NCBI GenBank assembly: GCA_021647985.1
Contig: JAKITQ010000014.1
Span: 1-62,526 of the forward strand
Direction: 5' to 3'
Source: Flavobacteriaceae bacterium
Lineage (GTDB): Bacteria; Bacteroidota; Bacteroidia; Flavobacteriales; Flavobacteriaceae
Length of the DNA stretch: 62,526 nt
Part shown: positions 28,179-38,321 of the stretch, one piece after another
How positions within the stretch are numbered: position 1 is the stretch's first letter
How the letters are laid out: every line of letters begins with the position of its first letter
The notes under the pieces: generated by a model
What the model was told of the DNA's origin: nothing
The model's database searches: none
Seen by the model: the letters and a program-made list of their open reading frames with translations, nothing else
Program-made: the position numbers and the translations under genes

Positions 28179-29306
28179 ATGAGATTAATATTAAGTTTAC
28201 TTATAATTGCTATTACAGTTATTGGCTGTAAAAATGAAAAAAATCAACCAAAAACTGATGCCAAAAAAGAAGATGCAGCATCTGGTGCTACCAAGATTGT
28301 AAATAAATTGCATTACGAAAAAGAAAAGCATTTAAAAAATATAAAACAGCTAACCTTTGGTGGCGATAATGCCGAAGCATATTGGAGTTTTGATGGAAAA
28401 AGTATTGTTTTTCAAGCCAATACAAAATCTTGGGGTTTAGACTGTGATCAAATTTTTATAATGAACGCTGAAGATGTTTTAGATAATGGTAAGGTGGCAA
28501 AAATGATTAGTACAGGTAAGGGTAGAACTACTTGTAGTTACTTTTTGCCTGGAGATTCTACCATTGTTTATTCGTCAACACATTTAGGAGGCGATGCTTG
28601 TCCACCAGTTCCCAAAAAGGAAGATCATGGAGGTAAATATATCTGGCCTGTTTATGCTTCATTTGATATATTTGTTGCTGACACACAAGGTAATCTAATA
28701 AATCAATTGACCAATGAACCTGGTTATGATGCAGAGCCAACAGTTTCTCCAAAAGGCGATAAAATTGTTTTTACTTCAACACGTTCTGGTGATTTAGAAT
28801 TGTTTACCATGAATATTGATGGTTCTGATGTCAAACAAATAACTAATGAGCTGGGTTATGATGGTGGTGCTTTTTTCTCTCCAGATGGTAGTAAATTAGT
28901 TTTTCGTTCTTCTCGTCCGAAAACAGAAAAAGAAATAAAAGAGTATAAAGATTTACTGGCTCAAGATTTGGTAATGCCAACAAATATGGAACTTTATGTT
29001 TGCGATGTTGATGGTAACAATATGAAAAAAATCACCAATTTGGGTAGTGCAAACTGGGCGCCATTTTTTCATCCAAATGGAGAAAAAATTATCTTTTCAA
29101 CAAATCATCATAAAGAAAAACACGACGGGTTTAATTTATTTATGATTAATCTTGACGGAAGCGAATTAGAGCAAATAACATTTGATGGTGTTTTTGATGC
29201 TTTTCCTATGTTTTCACCAGATGGTTCAAAAATAATATTTTCTTCCAACAGAAATAATAATGGGACGCATGATACCAATTTGTTTGTTGCTGAGTGGGTG
29301 GATTAG
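28179..29306 (+). CDS. TolB-like beta-propeller lipoprotein
   Basis: 375 residues from the ATG at 28179 (MRLILSLLIIAITVIGCKN), which gives a clean lipobox VIGC; an upstream in-frame GTG at 28128 would place 17 extra residues before the signal and is rejected. After a Lys/Asp-rich linker the protein is made of PD40/WD40-like propeller blades: AYWSFDGKSIVFQ, SPKGDKIVFTSTR, SPDGSKLVFRSSR, HPNGEKIIFSTNH and SPDGSKIIFSSNR, each followed by an NIDGSD-type turn. Anchored in the periplasm or on the outer membrane, probably a binding or scaffold protein; no catalytic residues are evident. Its stop is followed at once by a heptad repeat tract. Confidence 0.88.
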   Translation: MRLILSLLIIAITVIGCKNEKNQPKTDAKKEDAASGATKIVNKLHYEKEKHLKNIKQLTFGGDNAEAYWSFDGKSIVFQANTKSWGLDCDQIFIMNAEDVLDNGKVAKMISTGKGRTTCSYFLPGDSTIVYSSTHLGGDACPPVPKKEDHGGKYIWPVYASFDIFVADTQGNLINQLTNEPGYDAEPTVSPKGDKIVFTSTRSGDLELFTMNIDGSDVKQITNELGYDGGAFFSPDGSKLVFRSSRPKTEKEIKEYKDLLAQDLVMPTNMELYVCDVDGNNMKKITNLGSANWAPFFHPNGEKIIFSTNHHKEKHDGFNLFMINLDGSELEQITFDGVFDAFPMFSPDGSKIIFSSNRNNNGTHDTNLFVAEWVD

Positions 29307-29445
29307 ATGAGAGTTAAAAGTTGAAAGTTGAAAGTTGAAAGTTGAAAACGGAAGAGATAATTCATTAAACCCAAACCTCAAAACTTGATACCGGATTCTT
29401 GATTCTTGATTCCTGCTTGCTACTACCAAACACCAATCTTAAATC
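29307..29445 (+). repeat. Heptad-phased intergenic tract T1
   Basis: Begins right after the lipoprotein gene stop. A run of GTTGAAA units (four exact after one GTTAAAA) is followed about 35 bases later by 7-base units of the TTCTTGA type, then a TACCAAA-CACCAAT tail. No reading frame of interest. Confidence 0.7.
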
Positions 29446-29536
29446 CATAAAAATACAAATGACAAAATTTTGTGATTTTATCATTTGTTTTTTACCTTAT
29501 TTTACAATAACTAAAAGAAAACTGTAAATCTTTGAT

Positions 29537-29544
29537 TAGCTTTG
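29537..29544 (+). promoter_or_regulatory. -7-like element upstream of lepA
   Basis: TAGCTTTG fits TAnnTTTG. If used, the palindromic repeat C would lie wholly in the lepA leader. No good -33 TTG is visible. Confidence 0.3.
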
Positions 29545-29575
29545 CAAAAATTGATTCAAAATCAATGTTAAAATA

Positions 29576-29721
29576 AAAGGTATTAAACCCCAGGGGTTGA
29601 ACCTGCCGGCAGGCAGGTTAACCAAGATCCCGCTAGATGCTGAAACAAGTTCAGCACAGGAAGCGGGATTAGTTCGACTAACTAAAAAATTGAAATTAAT
29701 TTTTTAGAGTCTCACGAATAA
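29576..29721 (-). repeat. Interspersed palindromic repeat, copy C (best-preserved)
   Basis: Read on the minus strand it contains every module: ATTCGTGAGACTCT, TTTTTTAGTTAGTCGAAC, ATCCCGCT...AGCGGGAT outer stem, TGCTGAACTTGTTTCAGCA inner hairpin, GGTTAACC, CCTGCCTGCCGGCAGG and AACCCCTGGGGTT before AATACCTTTT. It ends 25 bases before the lepA ATG. Confidence 0.85.
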
Positions 29722-29746
29722 GATTTAGAATTATTTAGAAAAGAAC

Positions 29747-31543
29747 ATGAAGAATATAAGAAATTTTTGCATCATAGCCCATATCGATCATGGTAAAAGT
29801 ACTTTAGCGGATAGACTTTTGGAGTATACCAATACCGTAACAGATCGTGAAAAAAAAGATCAGTTATTAGATAGTATGGACTTGGAGCGTGAGCGTGGTA
29901 TCACTATTAAAAGTCATGCCATTCAAATGGATTATGAGCAAGATGGAGAAGCATATATTTTAAATTTGATTGACACCCCGGGTCATGTTGATTTTTCTTA
30001 TGAAGTTTCTCGTTCTATTGCAGCTTGTGAAGGCGCTTTGTTGATAGTTGATGCAGCACAAAGTATTCAAGCACAAACTATTTCTAATTTGTATTTGGCT
30101 TTAGACAATGACTTGGAAATAATTCCAATACTTAATAAAATAGATTTACCAAGTGCCAACCCTGAAGAAGTTACCGATGATATTGTTGATTTATTGGGAT
30201 GTGACCCGGAAGAAATTATTCACGCAAGTGGTAAAACAGGTTTTGGTGTAGATAAAATTTTAGAAGCTATTATTGATAGAGTTCCTGCACCCAAAGGAGA
30301 CCCAAACGGGCCATTACAAGCTTTGATTTTTGATTCTGTTTATAATTCATATCGTGGTGTTGAAACTTATTTTAGAATTCTCAACGGTGAAATTAAAAAA
30401 GGGCAACGTGTTAAGTTTATGTCTACTGGTAATGAATATTTTGCTGATGAAGTTGGTACTTTAAAATTAAATCAAGTACCTAAACAAGTAATTAAAACAG
30501 GAGATGTAGGCTATTTAATTACAGGAATAAAAACAGCTAGTGAGGTAAAAGTTGGAGACACGATAACCGATGCAGTAAACCCAACACAAAATAAAATTGA
30601 AGGATTTGAAGACGTAAAACCTATGGTTTTTGCAGGTATCTACCCTGTGGATACTGAAGATTATGAAGAGCTAAGAGCATCGATGGAAAAGTTGCAATTG
30701 AATGATGCTTCTTTGGTTTTTGTACCTGAAAGTTCGGCAGCTTTAGGTTTTGGTTTTCGTTGTGGATTTTTAGGAATGTTACATTTAGAAATTATTCAAG
30801 AGCGTTTAGAACGAGAATTTGACATGACCGTTATTACTACGGTGCCGAACGTATCTTATCATGCATTTACACACAAACATACCCAAGATATTATTTTGGT
30901 AAACAACCCAACAGATTTGCCAGAACCATCTACTTTAAATAGAGTGGAAGAACCTTATATTAAGGCAAGTATAATTACCAAAGCTGAATTTGTTGGGCCG
31001 GTAATGAGTTTGTGTATTCAAAAGCGTGGAGAAATAACCAACCAAACCTATTTAACAACCGAAAGAGTTGAATTAACTTTTGATATGCCTTTATCAGAAA
31101 TTGTTTTCGATTTTTACGATAGGTTAAAAACGGTATCTAAAGGATATGCTTCTTTTGATTATCACCCAATAGGTTTGAGAGAATCGAAATTGGTACGTGT
31201 AGATATTTTATTAAATGCGCAACCAGTAGATGCGCTATCTGCCTTGTTACATGCTAGTACTGCCTTTGATATTGGTAAGAAAATGTGTGAAAAATTACGA
31301 CAATTAATTCCGCGTCAGCAATTTGATATTCCTATCCAGGCAGCTATTGGTGCGAAAATTATTGCACGTGAAACCATTAAAGCACTTCGAAAAGATGTTA
31401 CCGCTAAATGTTATGGTGGTGATATTTCGCGGAAACGTAAATTACTCGAAAAACAGAAAAAAGGAAAAAAACGAATGAGACAGGTTGGGAATGTTGAAAT
31501 TCCGCAACAAGCATTTATGGCCGTGTTAAAGTTAAACGATTAA
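29747..31543 (+). CDS. lepA: Elongation factor 4 (LepA)
   Basis: Ribosome-bound translational GTPase. 598 residues, full length. G1 AHIDHGKST near residue 11, switch-region RERGITIK, G3 DTPGH, G4 NKIDLP. Domain II follows, then the EF-G-like domains with the LepA marker [13 protein letters not shown], and the unique C-terminal domain ([39 protein letters not shown]). Monocistronic here; its leader carries repeat copy C. Confidence 0.98.
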   Translation: MKNIRNFCIIAHIDHGKSTLADRLLEYTNTVTDREKKDQLLDSMDLERERGITIKSHAIQMDYEQDGEAYILNLIDTPGHVDFSYEVSRSIAACEGALLIVDAAQSIQAQTISNLYLALDNDLEIIPILNKIDLPSANPEEVTDDIVDLLGCDPEEIIHASGKTGFGVDKILEAIIDRVPAPKGDPNGPLQALIFDSVYNSYRGVETYFRILNGEIKKGQRVKFMSTGNEYFADEVGTLKLNQVPKQVIKTGDVGYLITGIKTASEVKVGDTITDAVNPTQNKIEGFEDVKPMVFAGIYPVDTEDYEELRASMEKLQLNDASLVFVPESSAALGFGFRCGFLGMLHLEIIQERLEREFDMTVITTVPNVSYHAFTHKHTQDIILVNNPTDLPEPSTLNRVEEPYIKASIITKAEFVGPVMSLCIQKRGEITNQTYLTTERVELTFDMPLSEIVFDFYDRLKTVSKGYASFDYHPIGLRESKLVRVDILLNAQPVDALSALLHASTAFDIGKKMCEKLRQLIPRQQFDIPIQAAIGAKIIARETIKALRKDVTAKCYGGDISRKRKLLEKQKKGKKRMRQVGNVEIPQQAFMAVLKLND

Positions 31544-31586
31544 GCCGAAAAATAATCTTTGTGTATTTTTTCATCCTGATTTTAGA

Positions 31587-31961
31587 TTAAATCACTTTTA
31601 ATCTTCTTAAAAATGTATCTAAACTATCTGCTGTATCAAAACACGAACTAACCTTGTCAACATCCTGACAATATTTGGAATCCATTTTCTCAGCTTTGCA
31701 GTCAATAGTTTCAATATCAACTTGATTGAATTTACTGTCTAAAGATTTACAACGATCTAACAAATTTTGCAAATTTTCATCTGTATTGGTTTCAAAACCT
31801 CTTAGAGATAAGTATCCTTTTAGATAATTTTCAATGGCCTTTTGAGAGTTTTTACATACCAAGTATGAAACAACATCTTCTTTTGGTTTGAAGAGTTCTT
31901 CGTTGGCATCTTTTAAATTTTCTTTTGCAGTTTGGAAATGATTTTTCGATTTTTCATCCAT
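31587..31961 (-). CDS. HEPN-domain protein
   Basis: 124 residues, mostly helical. KNSQKAIENYLKGYLSLRG fits the central HEPN helix pair (usually AQQAxEKxLKAxL), and the charged N-terminus FQTAKENLKDANEEL fits its first helix. I see no R-x4-6-H ribonuclease motif, so catalysis is doubtful. Many HEPN proteins pair with a MNT nucleotidyltransferase; none is adjacent, so this is not an obvious toxin module. Convergent with lepA. Function unknown. Confidence 0.7.
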   Translation of the reverse strand: MDEKSKNHFQTAKENLKDANEELFKPKEDVVSYLVCKNSQKAIENYLKGYLSLRGFETNTDENLQNLLDRCKSLDSKFNQVDIETIDCKAEKMDSKYCQDVDKVSSCFDTADSLDTFLRRLKVI

Positions 31962-31978
31962 AATTAAAAAATATAAAA

Positions 31979-32010
31979 AACCTCGTAAGATTGAATAACC
32001 TTACGAGGTT
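31979..32010 (-). terminator. Rho-independent terminator of nifJ
   Basis: Perfect 11-bp stem (AACCTCGTAAG at 31979-31989 with CTTACGAGGTT at 32000-32010), 10-base loop. On the minus strand it is followed by a T-run. It lies just past the nifJ stop. Confidence 0.9.
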
Positions 32011-32023
32011 TGTACTTATTAAA

Positions 32024-35000
32024 TTACATGTTTTTAAACAACTCTAAACGCTCCCATTTAGATTCAACTTGTTCTTGCGCCTGATTTAACAATTCACTAG
32101 CTAATGATGCATTTTCTTTAACAACTCTTGTAAAACGGGCTTCATTGTACATAAAATCTTCTAAAGGAGCAGTTGGTGCTTTAGAATCTAGTTTGAACTT
32201 CTTACCTTTTGGTTTAGAAGGGTCAAATCTAAATAATGGCCAGTAGCCTGTTTCAACAGCTTTTTGTTGTTGGGTTACACCATGTTTTAAATCGTAACCA
32301 TGTTCACCACAATGAGAATAAGCAACAATTAATGAAGGTCCGTTAAATTCAGCAGCCTCTCTAATTGCTCTTAATGATTGTGCATCTTTTGCACCCATTG
32401 CAATTTGTGCAACATAAACGGTACCATAAGAAATTGCTTGCATTGCCAAACTTTTCTTAGGAGTTTTCTTACCAGCAATTGCAAATTTAGCACTTGCACC
32501 AAGAGGAGTTGCTTTTGACATTTGACCTCCGGTATTAGAATAAACTTCGGTATCCAATACCAAAATATTGATATTCTCTCCAGATCCTAATACATGATCA
32601 ACACCACCAAAACCTATATCATAGGCCCAACCGTCACCACCAAATATCCAAACAGCTTTTTTACGTAAGTAACCGCTTAATTCATTCAGTTTTTTAGCGT
32701 CTTCACTTTGGTCTAATATTGCTAAAGTTTCTTTTAGTTTACCAATATCAGCAAGTTTAAGTTTTTTTTGTTTTTCATCTGCTTCTGGATTATCTAGAAT
32801 AGAATTAACAATTTCACTACCTACTAACAATTCTAATGATTTTAATAAGTTAACCGCTATTTCTTGTTTTTTTTCTAAAGCCAAATGCATACCAAAACCA
32901 AACTCAGCATTGTCTTCGAAAAGTGAATTAGCCCAAGCCGGACCTCTACCAAATTCATTAGTTTTATAAGGTGTTGTTGGTAAGTTTCCACCATAAATTG
33001 ATGAACAACCTGTTGCATTTGCAATTAAAATACTATCACCATATAATTGTGTAACTAATTTGATATAAGGTGTTTCCCCACAGCCAGAACAAGCACCAGA
33101 GAATTCAAACAATGGCTCTAAAAATTGTGATCCCTTAACATTGGTTGTGCTTAACTCGGTACGATCATAATTAGGTAGGCCAATAAAGTAATCCCAATTT
33201 TTATTTTCAACAACTTCAACTTTTTGTTTTTTATGCATGTTGATTGCTTTGAAATTTGGAATTTCTTTGCTCTCAGCAGGACAAACTACTACACATAAAT
33301 CACATCCGGTACAATCTTCTGGAGATACTTGCAAAACATAAACATCTTCTTCTTTATTAAATGGTCTACCAATTGCCGCAACAGTTTTTAATGTTAATGG
33401 AGATTCAGAGAGTTCGTCTCTAGAAACAACTTTAGCTCTAATTGCAGCGTGAGGACAAATAGCAACACACTTATTACATTGTGTACATAGGTTTTCGTCA
33501 TCCCAAACTGGAATAATATCAGCAATACCACTTTTTTCATATTGTGTAGTTCCTGTAGGGAAAGTTCCATCAACTGGGAAAGCACTCACTGGTAACTCAT
33601 CACCTTTGCCAGCTAATATTTTTTCTAATACATCCGTTACAAAACCTTTTGGTGCATTGATCATTGCTGACAATAGGTCTTTATCACTTGTTATTTTTTT
33701 AGGGTAATCTACTTGAAATAAATTTTCTAAAGATTTATCAACCGCATTAAAGTTCATTTGTACAATTTTATCTCCTTTATGAGAGTAAGATTTTACAATA
33801 GCATCTTTAATTTTTTGGATTGCCTCATCTTTAGGTAAAATTCCAGAAATAGCAAAGAAACAAGTTTGCAAAACAGTATTAGTTCTTTTGCCTAACTTTG
33901 CTTCTAATGCAACTTTTGATGCATCAATAATATATAATTTCGCTTCTTTTTCAATAATGCCTTCTTGCATTTTCTTTGGTAATAAATTCCAAATTTCTTC
34001 TTTAGAGAAAGGAGAATTTAATAAGAAAGTTCCACCGTGTTTTAAATCATCAAGCATATCATATTTTTCAATAAAATTAAATTGATGACTCGCAATAAAG
34101 TCGGCTTTATCAATTAAATAAGAAGAGTATATTGGCTCTGGCCCAAAACGTAAATGTGAAATGGTTTGTGCACCAGCTTTTTTAGAATCGTAAACAAAAT
34201 ATCCTTGCACATAATTATCCGTAGTTTCACCAATAATTTTAATAGAATTTTTATTACCTCCTACAGTACCATCAGAGCCTAAACCATAGAACATACAGTT
34301 AATTGTAGATTTTTTTACATCAAAATTATTATCAACTTCTAAACTTGTATGTGTTATATCGTCAACAATACCAACAGTAAAATGGTTCTTAGGCTTGTCT
34401 TTTAACAATTCATCATAAATTCCTTTTACCATTTGTGGTGTAAATTCTTTTGAAGATAAACCATATCGACCTCCAACAATAGTAGGTATTTCTTGACCGC
34501 TTTCAACAAATGCACTTAATACATCCATATATAGAGGTTCACCTATACTTCCAGGTTCTTTTGTTCTGTCTAATACTGCAATTTTTTGAACCGTATCAGG
34601 TAGTTTATCTAACATGTCTTCCATCGGGAAAGGTCTGTATAAACGGATAAACAAGGCGCCAACTTTTTCACCATCAGCAACCATTTTTCCCATAGTTTCT
34701 CTTACAGCACCTTCACCAGATCCCATGATAATAGTAACTCTTTCCGCCTCTGGATGGCCTATATAATAGGTTAAACTATAACGACGACCAGTATGATTGT
34801 AAAATTCGTTCATTACATCTTGCACAATACTAGGAACTCTATTGTAATAACCATTTGCTGCTTCGCGAGCTTGGAAAAACACATCGGGATTTTGAGAAGT
34901 ACCTCGAATAACAGGATTGTCTGGGTCTAAAGAGTGCTTTCTATGTGCCATAATTTTGTTTTCTGGCATCATGGCTTTAATTACTTCATCTGAAATACCG

Positions 35001-35557
35001 TCAATTTTTGAAATTTCGTGAGAAGTTCTAAACCCATCAAATATATTCATAAATGGAATGCGCGAATGTAAAGTGGCAACTTGCGTTATCAATGCAAAAT
35101 CTTGAGCTTCTTGTACCGATCCGCCAAATAGCATGGCAAATCCAGTTTGGCGTGTAGCCATTACATCACTATGATCGCCAAATATGGAAAGTGCATGTGT
35201 AGCAATAGTTCTAGCGGCTACATGAATTACATTTGGTAATAATTCACCTGCAATTTTATACATATTTGGAATCATCAATAACAAGCCTTGAGAAGCTGTA
35301 AATGTAGTAGTTAAAGCTCCAGCCTGTAATGATCCATGAACCGCACCTGCAGCTCCTGCCTCACTTTGTAATTCAACGATACGGGGTATGTTATTCCAAA
35401 TATTTTTTTGTTTTTTTGAACTATATACATCTACATGTTCACCCATGGGTGATGCAGGTGTAATTGGATATATTGCACATACTTCATTGGTTTTATGTGC
35501 TATTATTGCTACCGCTTCATTGGCATCACAAATTAATTTTTTACTTTCTTTTTTCAT
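32024..35557 (-). CDS. nifJ: Pyruvate:ferredoxin (flavodoxin) oxidoreductase
   Basis: Oxidative decarboxylation of pyruvate to acetyl-CoA with reduction of ferredoxin. A single-chain homodimer type of 1177 residues with all fused domains: N-terminal pyrimidine-binding domain (CDANEAVAIIAHKTNEVCAI, YPITPASPMGEH), the transketolase-C-like and gamma domains (FYGLGSDGTVGGNK), an 8Fe ferredoxin insert (CTQCNKCVAICP and CTGCDLCVVVCP), then the TPP domain with its own cluster cysteines (GACSGCGETPYIKL, ATGCSSIYGG, GGDGWAYDIGFGG). An oxygen-sensitive enzyme, so its presence hints at anaerobic or microaerobic metabolism. Next upstream is a ferredoxin gene, its likely electron acceptor. Confidence 0.97.
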   Translation of the reverse strand: MKKESKKLICDANEAVAIIAHKTNEVCAIYPITPASPMGEHVDVYSSKKQKNIWNNIPRIVELQSEAGAAGAVHGSLQAGALTTTFTASQGLLLMIPNMYKIAGELLPNVIHVAARTIATHALSIFGDHSDVMATRQTGFAMLFGGSVQEAQDFALITQVATLHSRIPFMNIFDGFRTSHEISKIDGISDEVIKAMMPENKIMAHRKHSLDPDNPVIRGTSQNPDVFFQAREAANGYYNRVPSIVQDVMNEFYNHTGRRYSLTYYIGHPEAERVTIIMGSGEGAVRETMGKMVADGEKVGALFIRLYRPFPMEDMLDKLPDTVQKIAVLDRTKEPGSIGEPLYMDVLSAFVESGQEIPTIVGGRYGLSSKEFTPQMVKGIYDELLKDKPKNHFTVGIVDDITHTSLEVDNNFDVKKSTINCMFYGLGSDGTVGGNKNSIKIIGETTDNYVQGYFVYDSKKAGAQTISHLRFGPEPIYSSYLIDKADFIASHQFNFIEKYDMLDDLKHGGTFLLNSPFSKEEIWNLLPKKMQEGIIEKEAKLYIIDASKVALEAKLGKRTNTVLQTCFFAISGILPKDEAIQKIKDAIVKSYSHKGDKIVQMNFNAVDKSLENLFQVDYPKKITSDKDLLSAMINAPKGFVTDVLEKILAGKGDELPVSAFPVDGTFPTGTTQYEKSGIADIIPVWDDENLCTQCNKCVAICPHAAIRAKVVSRDELSESPLTLKTVAAIGRPFNKEEDVYVLQVSPEDCTGCDLCVVVCPAESKEIPNFKAINMHKKQKVEVVENKNWDYFIGLPNYDRTELSTTNVKGSQFLEPLFEFSGACSGCGETPYIKLVTQLYGDSILIANATGCSSIYGGNLPTTPYKTNEFGRGPAWANSLFEDNAEFGFGMHLALEKKQEIAVNLLKSLELLVGSEIVNSILDNPEADEKQKKLKLADIGKLKETLAILDQSEDAKKLNELSGYLRKKAVWIFGGDGWAYDIGFGGVDHVLGSGENINILVLDTEVYSNTGGQMSKATPLGASAKFAIAGKKTPKKSLAMQAISYGTVYVAQIAMGAKDAQSLRAIREAAEFNGPSLIVAYSHCGEHGYDLKHGVTQQQKAVETGYWPLFRFDPSKPKGKKFKLDSKAPTAPLEDFMYNEARFTRVVKENASLASELLNQAQEQVESKWERLELFKNM

Positions 35558-35863
35558 TTTAAATTAAGTTTATAAAAATGTAGTGAGTAAGATTTTATTA
35601 TATAATTTTTCACATAAGTATTTATGAAAGTGTAAATGTAGATAGATTAAGAGGCTTAAACTATGACATTTATCAGTTGGATTTGAAAGTTGTGGATGCC
35701 GTGTAGGGAATTAAAACTAAAGCGTAATTTTTAATTTGAAATGGAAAGAATCTTTTTTTGAGATATTAAAAACAAACAAATTTGTTTTAGAAGATCAAGT
35801 TTAGAAACAAAAAAAGAGCATTCGATTTCAAATGCTCTTTTTTTAAGAAAATTAGAATGCTAG
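35558..35863. other. Intergenic region between ferredoxin gene and nifJ
   Basis: 306 bases with the ferredoxin terminator (35808-35844) and the presumed nifJ leader. I see no TAnnTTTG box on the minus strand and no gene. Confidence 0.5.
35808..35844 (-). terminator. Terminator of the ferredoxin gene
   Basis: Stem AAAAAAGAGCATT with AATGCTCTTTTTT, 8-base loop. A/T runs on both sides make it usable in both directions; the nearest gene end is the ferredoxin on the minus strand. Confidence 0.85.
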
Positions 35864-36214
35864 TTATTCACCATGCATCCAAACTTTTTTTGATAATAAC
35901 TGCTCTTCAGTTTCTTCATGATTTTCATCTAGAATACAACAGTCAACTGGGCATACCGATGCGCATTGTGGTTCATCGTGAAACCCTTTACATTCGGTAC
36001 ATTTATCAGTAACGATAAAATAAAACTCATCACTAACGGCTTCATTTTCTGCATCTGCATCTGCTTCTTCTCCATTCGGTAAAGTAATATCACCACTTAA
36101 AGAGGTTTCGTCTGAAAAAGACCATTCACTATCTGGTTCATAAATTGCGTTATTGGGACACTCGGCAACGCAAGCGTCACAATTAATGCATTCATCTGTT
36201 ATTATTATAGCCAT
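35864..36214 (-). CDS. Two-cluster [4Fe-4S] ferredoxin
   Basis: Soluble electron carrier, 116 residues. The first cluster motif is CINCDACVAECP (Cys9, 12, 15, 19). The second is the Alvin-type CTECKGFHDEPQCASVCP with a long loop. An unusually acidic insert of about 35 residues (GEEADADAENEAVSD) separates them. It lies between nifJ and korA, whose enzymes both reduce ferredoxin, and close to a complex I operon without its NADH module, so it may link these enzymes to complex I. That link is inference. Confidence 0.9.
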   Translation of the reverse strand: MAIIITDECINCDACVAECPNNAIYEPDSEWSFSDETSLSGDITLPNGEEADADAENEAVSDEFYFIVTDKCTECKGFHDEPQCASVCPVDCCILDENHEETEEQLLSKKVWMHGE

Positions 36215-36454
36215 ATTGTTTTTAATTAAAAATTGAAAGACAAAGTTAAAGAAATTTAATTCAATAGATATGTCTTAAAATAAAATTTAGAATAATTCCA
36301 AATAATGGGTTAGGTTTCGTTTTTAAGTAATAATTGTTGCGTAATAATATGATAAAAATCATGATTTTACTTGCTTAACAATTTTATTTTTGGTTCTTAA
36401 TTTTTCTAAGTTTTAGAAAAGTTATAAATTTAACGAATAATAAAATGTTTTAAA

Positions 36455-38314
36455 ATGATAATAGATAAAACAAAGCCAGTAAAAAAAAGGGTTGAGCAGG
36501 TAAATGCTGTAGTGATAAGATTTGTTGGAGATTCGGGAGATGGGATGCAACTAACAGGAACTCAATTTACCGATACTTCTGCCATGTTCGGTAATGATAT
36601 TGCAACTTTCCCAAATTATCCGGCTGAAATTAGAGCTCCGCAAGGAAGTCTTTATGGTGTTTCTGGATTTCAGGTGCATATAGGAAGTGTTGAGATTAGC
36701 ACTCCAGGAGATGATTTGGACTTGTTGGTTGCGATGAACCCTGCAGGATTAAAAACAAATTTATCCGCTTTAAAAGCTGGTCATACACTTATTGTAGATA
36801 CAGATGCTTTTACCAAGAAAAACTTACAAAAAGCAGAGTATGAAAGCAATCCATTAGAAGATGGAAGCATGGATAATTATAGAGTTATCGAAGTTTCTAT
36901 GACTTCTTTGACCAAAGAGACTCTTAAAGGACTTTCTCTTGACAATAAAAGCATTACCCGAAGTAAAAATATGTTTGCTCTTGGAATGGTTTATTGGATG
37001 TATGATAGAGAAATGAGTCATACCCTAGATTTTTTTAATAAGAAATTTAAATACAAACCAACTATTGCAGAAGCAAATGCCAAAGTTTTAAAAGCAGGTT
37101 TTTATTTTGCTGAAACTTTAGAATTGATTCCAAACTCCTATACTATTGCACCATCAAAAATGGCTGCTGGAACTTACCGAATTGTGAATGGAAATACCGC
37201 AACGGCTTGGGGTCTTTTAGCAGCTGCTGAAAAATCTGGCTTGGAATTGTTTTTAGGGTCGTATCCCATCACACCGGCAACAGATATTTTACACGAATTG
37301 GTTAAACACAAACATTTTGGTGTAAAAGCCTTTCAAGCTGAAGATGAAATTGCAGGAGTGACTTCTGCAATAGGTGCGGCTTTCGCCGGAGATTTAGCTA
37401 TTACGACAACTTCAGGTCCTGGTTTGGCATTAAAAGGAGAGGCAATAGGTTTGGCTTTAATGACTGAGTTGCCATTGGTTATTGTAAATGTACAGCGAGG
37501 AGGTCCATCAACTGGATTGCCAACAAAAACAGAACAATCTGATTTGTTACAAGCCATGTATGGTAGAAATGGAGAAAGCCCTGTAATTATTATTGCAGCA
37601 AGTACTCCTGCCGATTGTTTTGACTTTGCCTATGAAGCAGCAAGACTAGCATTAGAGCATATGACTCCGGTAATATTATTAACAGATGGATATATTGCTA
37701 ATGGTTCTGAGCCTTGGAGAATAAAATCCATAAAGGACATGCCAAATATAAAAAATCATTTAATCGATGCTGCATCAGAATCGTGGCATCCTTATGATAG
37801 AGATAATGATACCTTAGCCAGAAACTGGGCAATTCCGGGAACACCAGGATTAGAACATCGTGTAGGTGGATTAGAAAAAGACAAAATTACCGGTAATATT
37901 TCTTATGGTCCAGAAAATCACCAAATTATGACTGATATAAGAGCCGAAAAAGTTAGGCGTGTTGCAAATAATATACCAGATTTGAAAGCGGAATATGACC
38001 AAGAGGGAGATCTCTTGATTGTGGGCTGGGGAGGTACTTATGGAAGTTTACATTCTGCAGCACGAGATCTACATAATCAAGGGTATAAGGTTGGTCATGT
38101 GCATTTTAATTATATCAATCCGATGCCTAAAAATACAGAAGAGGTATTTTCTAAATTCAAAAAAATTGTCGTTTGTGAATTGAATAAAGGGCAATTGTCT
38201 TTTGTTTTAAAAGGAAAATATACACAATTTAAATTTTTAGAATATAATAAAGTAATGGGTTTACCATTTTCGGTAACAGATTTAGTGGCTAAATTCAAAA
38301 ATATATTAAAATAA
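36455..38314 (+). CDS. korA: 2-oxoacid:ferredoxin oxidoreductase, gamma-alpha fusion subunit
   Basis: 619 residues. N-terminal gamma domain (FVGDSGDGMQLTGTQF, then NYPAEIRAPQGSLYGVSGFQ), a linker, and from about residue 245 the alpha pyrimidine-binding domain (LFLGSYPITPATDILHEL, FQAEDEIAGVTSAIGAAFAG, TTSGPGLALKGE) ending with the transketolase-C part (LIVGWGGTYGSL). With KorB it oxidises 2-oxoglutarate (or another 2-oxoacid) to the acyl-CoA and reduces ferredoxin, replacing or backing up 2-oxoglutarate dehydrogenase. korB follows 7 bases on. Substrate is a family inference. Confidence 0.93.
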   Translation: MIIDKTKPVKKRVEQVNAVVIRFVGDSGDGMQLTGTQFTDTSAMFGNDIATFPNYPAEIRAPQGSLYGVSGFQVHIGSVEISTPGDDLDLLVAMNPAGLKTNLSALKAGHTLIVDTDAFTKKNLQKAEYESNPLEDGSMDNYRVIEVSMTSLTKETLKGLSLDNKSITRSKNMFALGMVYWMYDREMSHTLDFFNKKFKYKPTIAEANAKVLKAGFYFAETLELIPNSYTIAPSKMAAGTYRIVNGNTATAWGLLAAAEKSGLELFLGSYPITPATDILHELVKHKHFGVKAFQAEDEIAGVTSAIGAAFAGDLAITTTSGPGLALKGEAIGLALMTELPLVIVNVQRGGPSTGLPTKTEQSDLLQAMYGRNGESPVIIIAASTPADCFDFAYEAARLALEHMTPVILLTDGYIANGSEPWRIKSIKDMPNIKNHLIDAASESWHPYDRDNDTLARNWAIPGTPGLEHRVGGLEKDKITGNISYGPENHQIMTDIRAEKVRRVANNIPDLKAEYDQEGDLLIVGWGGTYGSLHSAARDLHNQGYKVGHVHFNYINPMPKNTEEVFSKFKKIVVCELNKGQLSFVLKGKYTQFKFLEYNKVMGLPFSVTDLVAKFKNILK

Positions 38315-38321
38315 AATTAGG

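Noticed and set aside
31587..31961. Toxin-antitoxin reading of the HEPN protein
   Set aside because: No adjacent nucleotidyltransferase partner and no visible R-x4-6-H motif.
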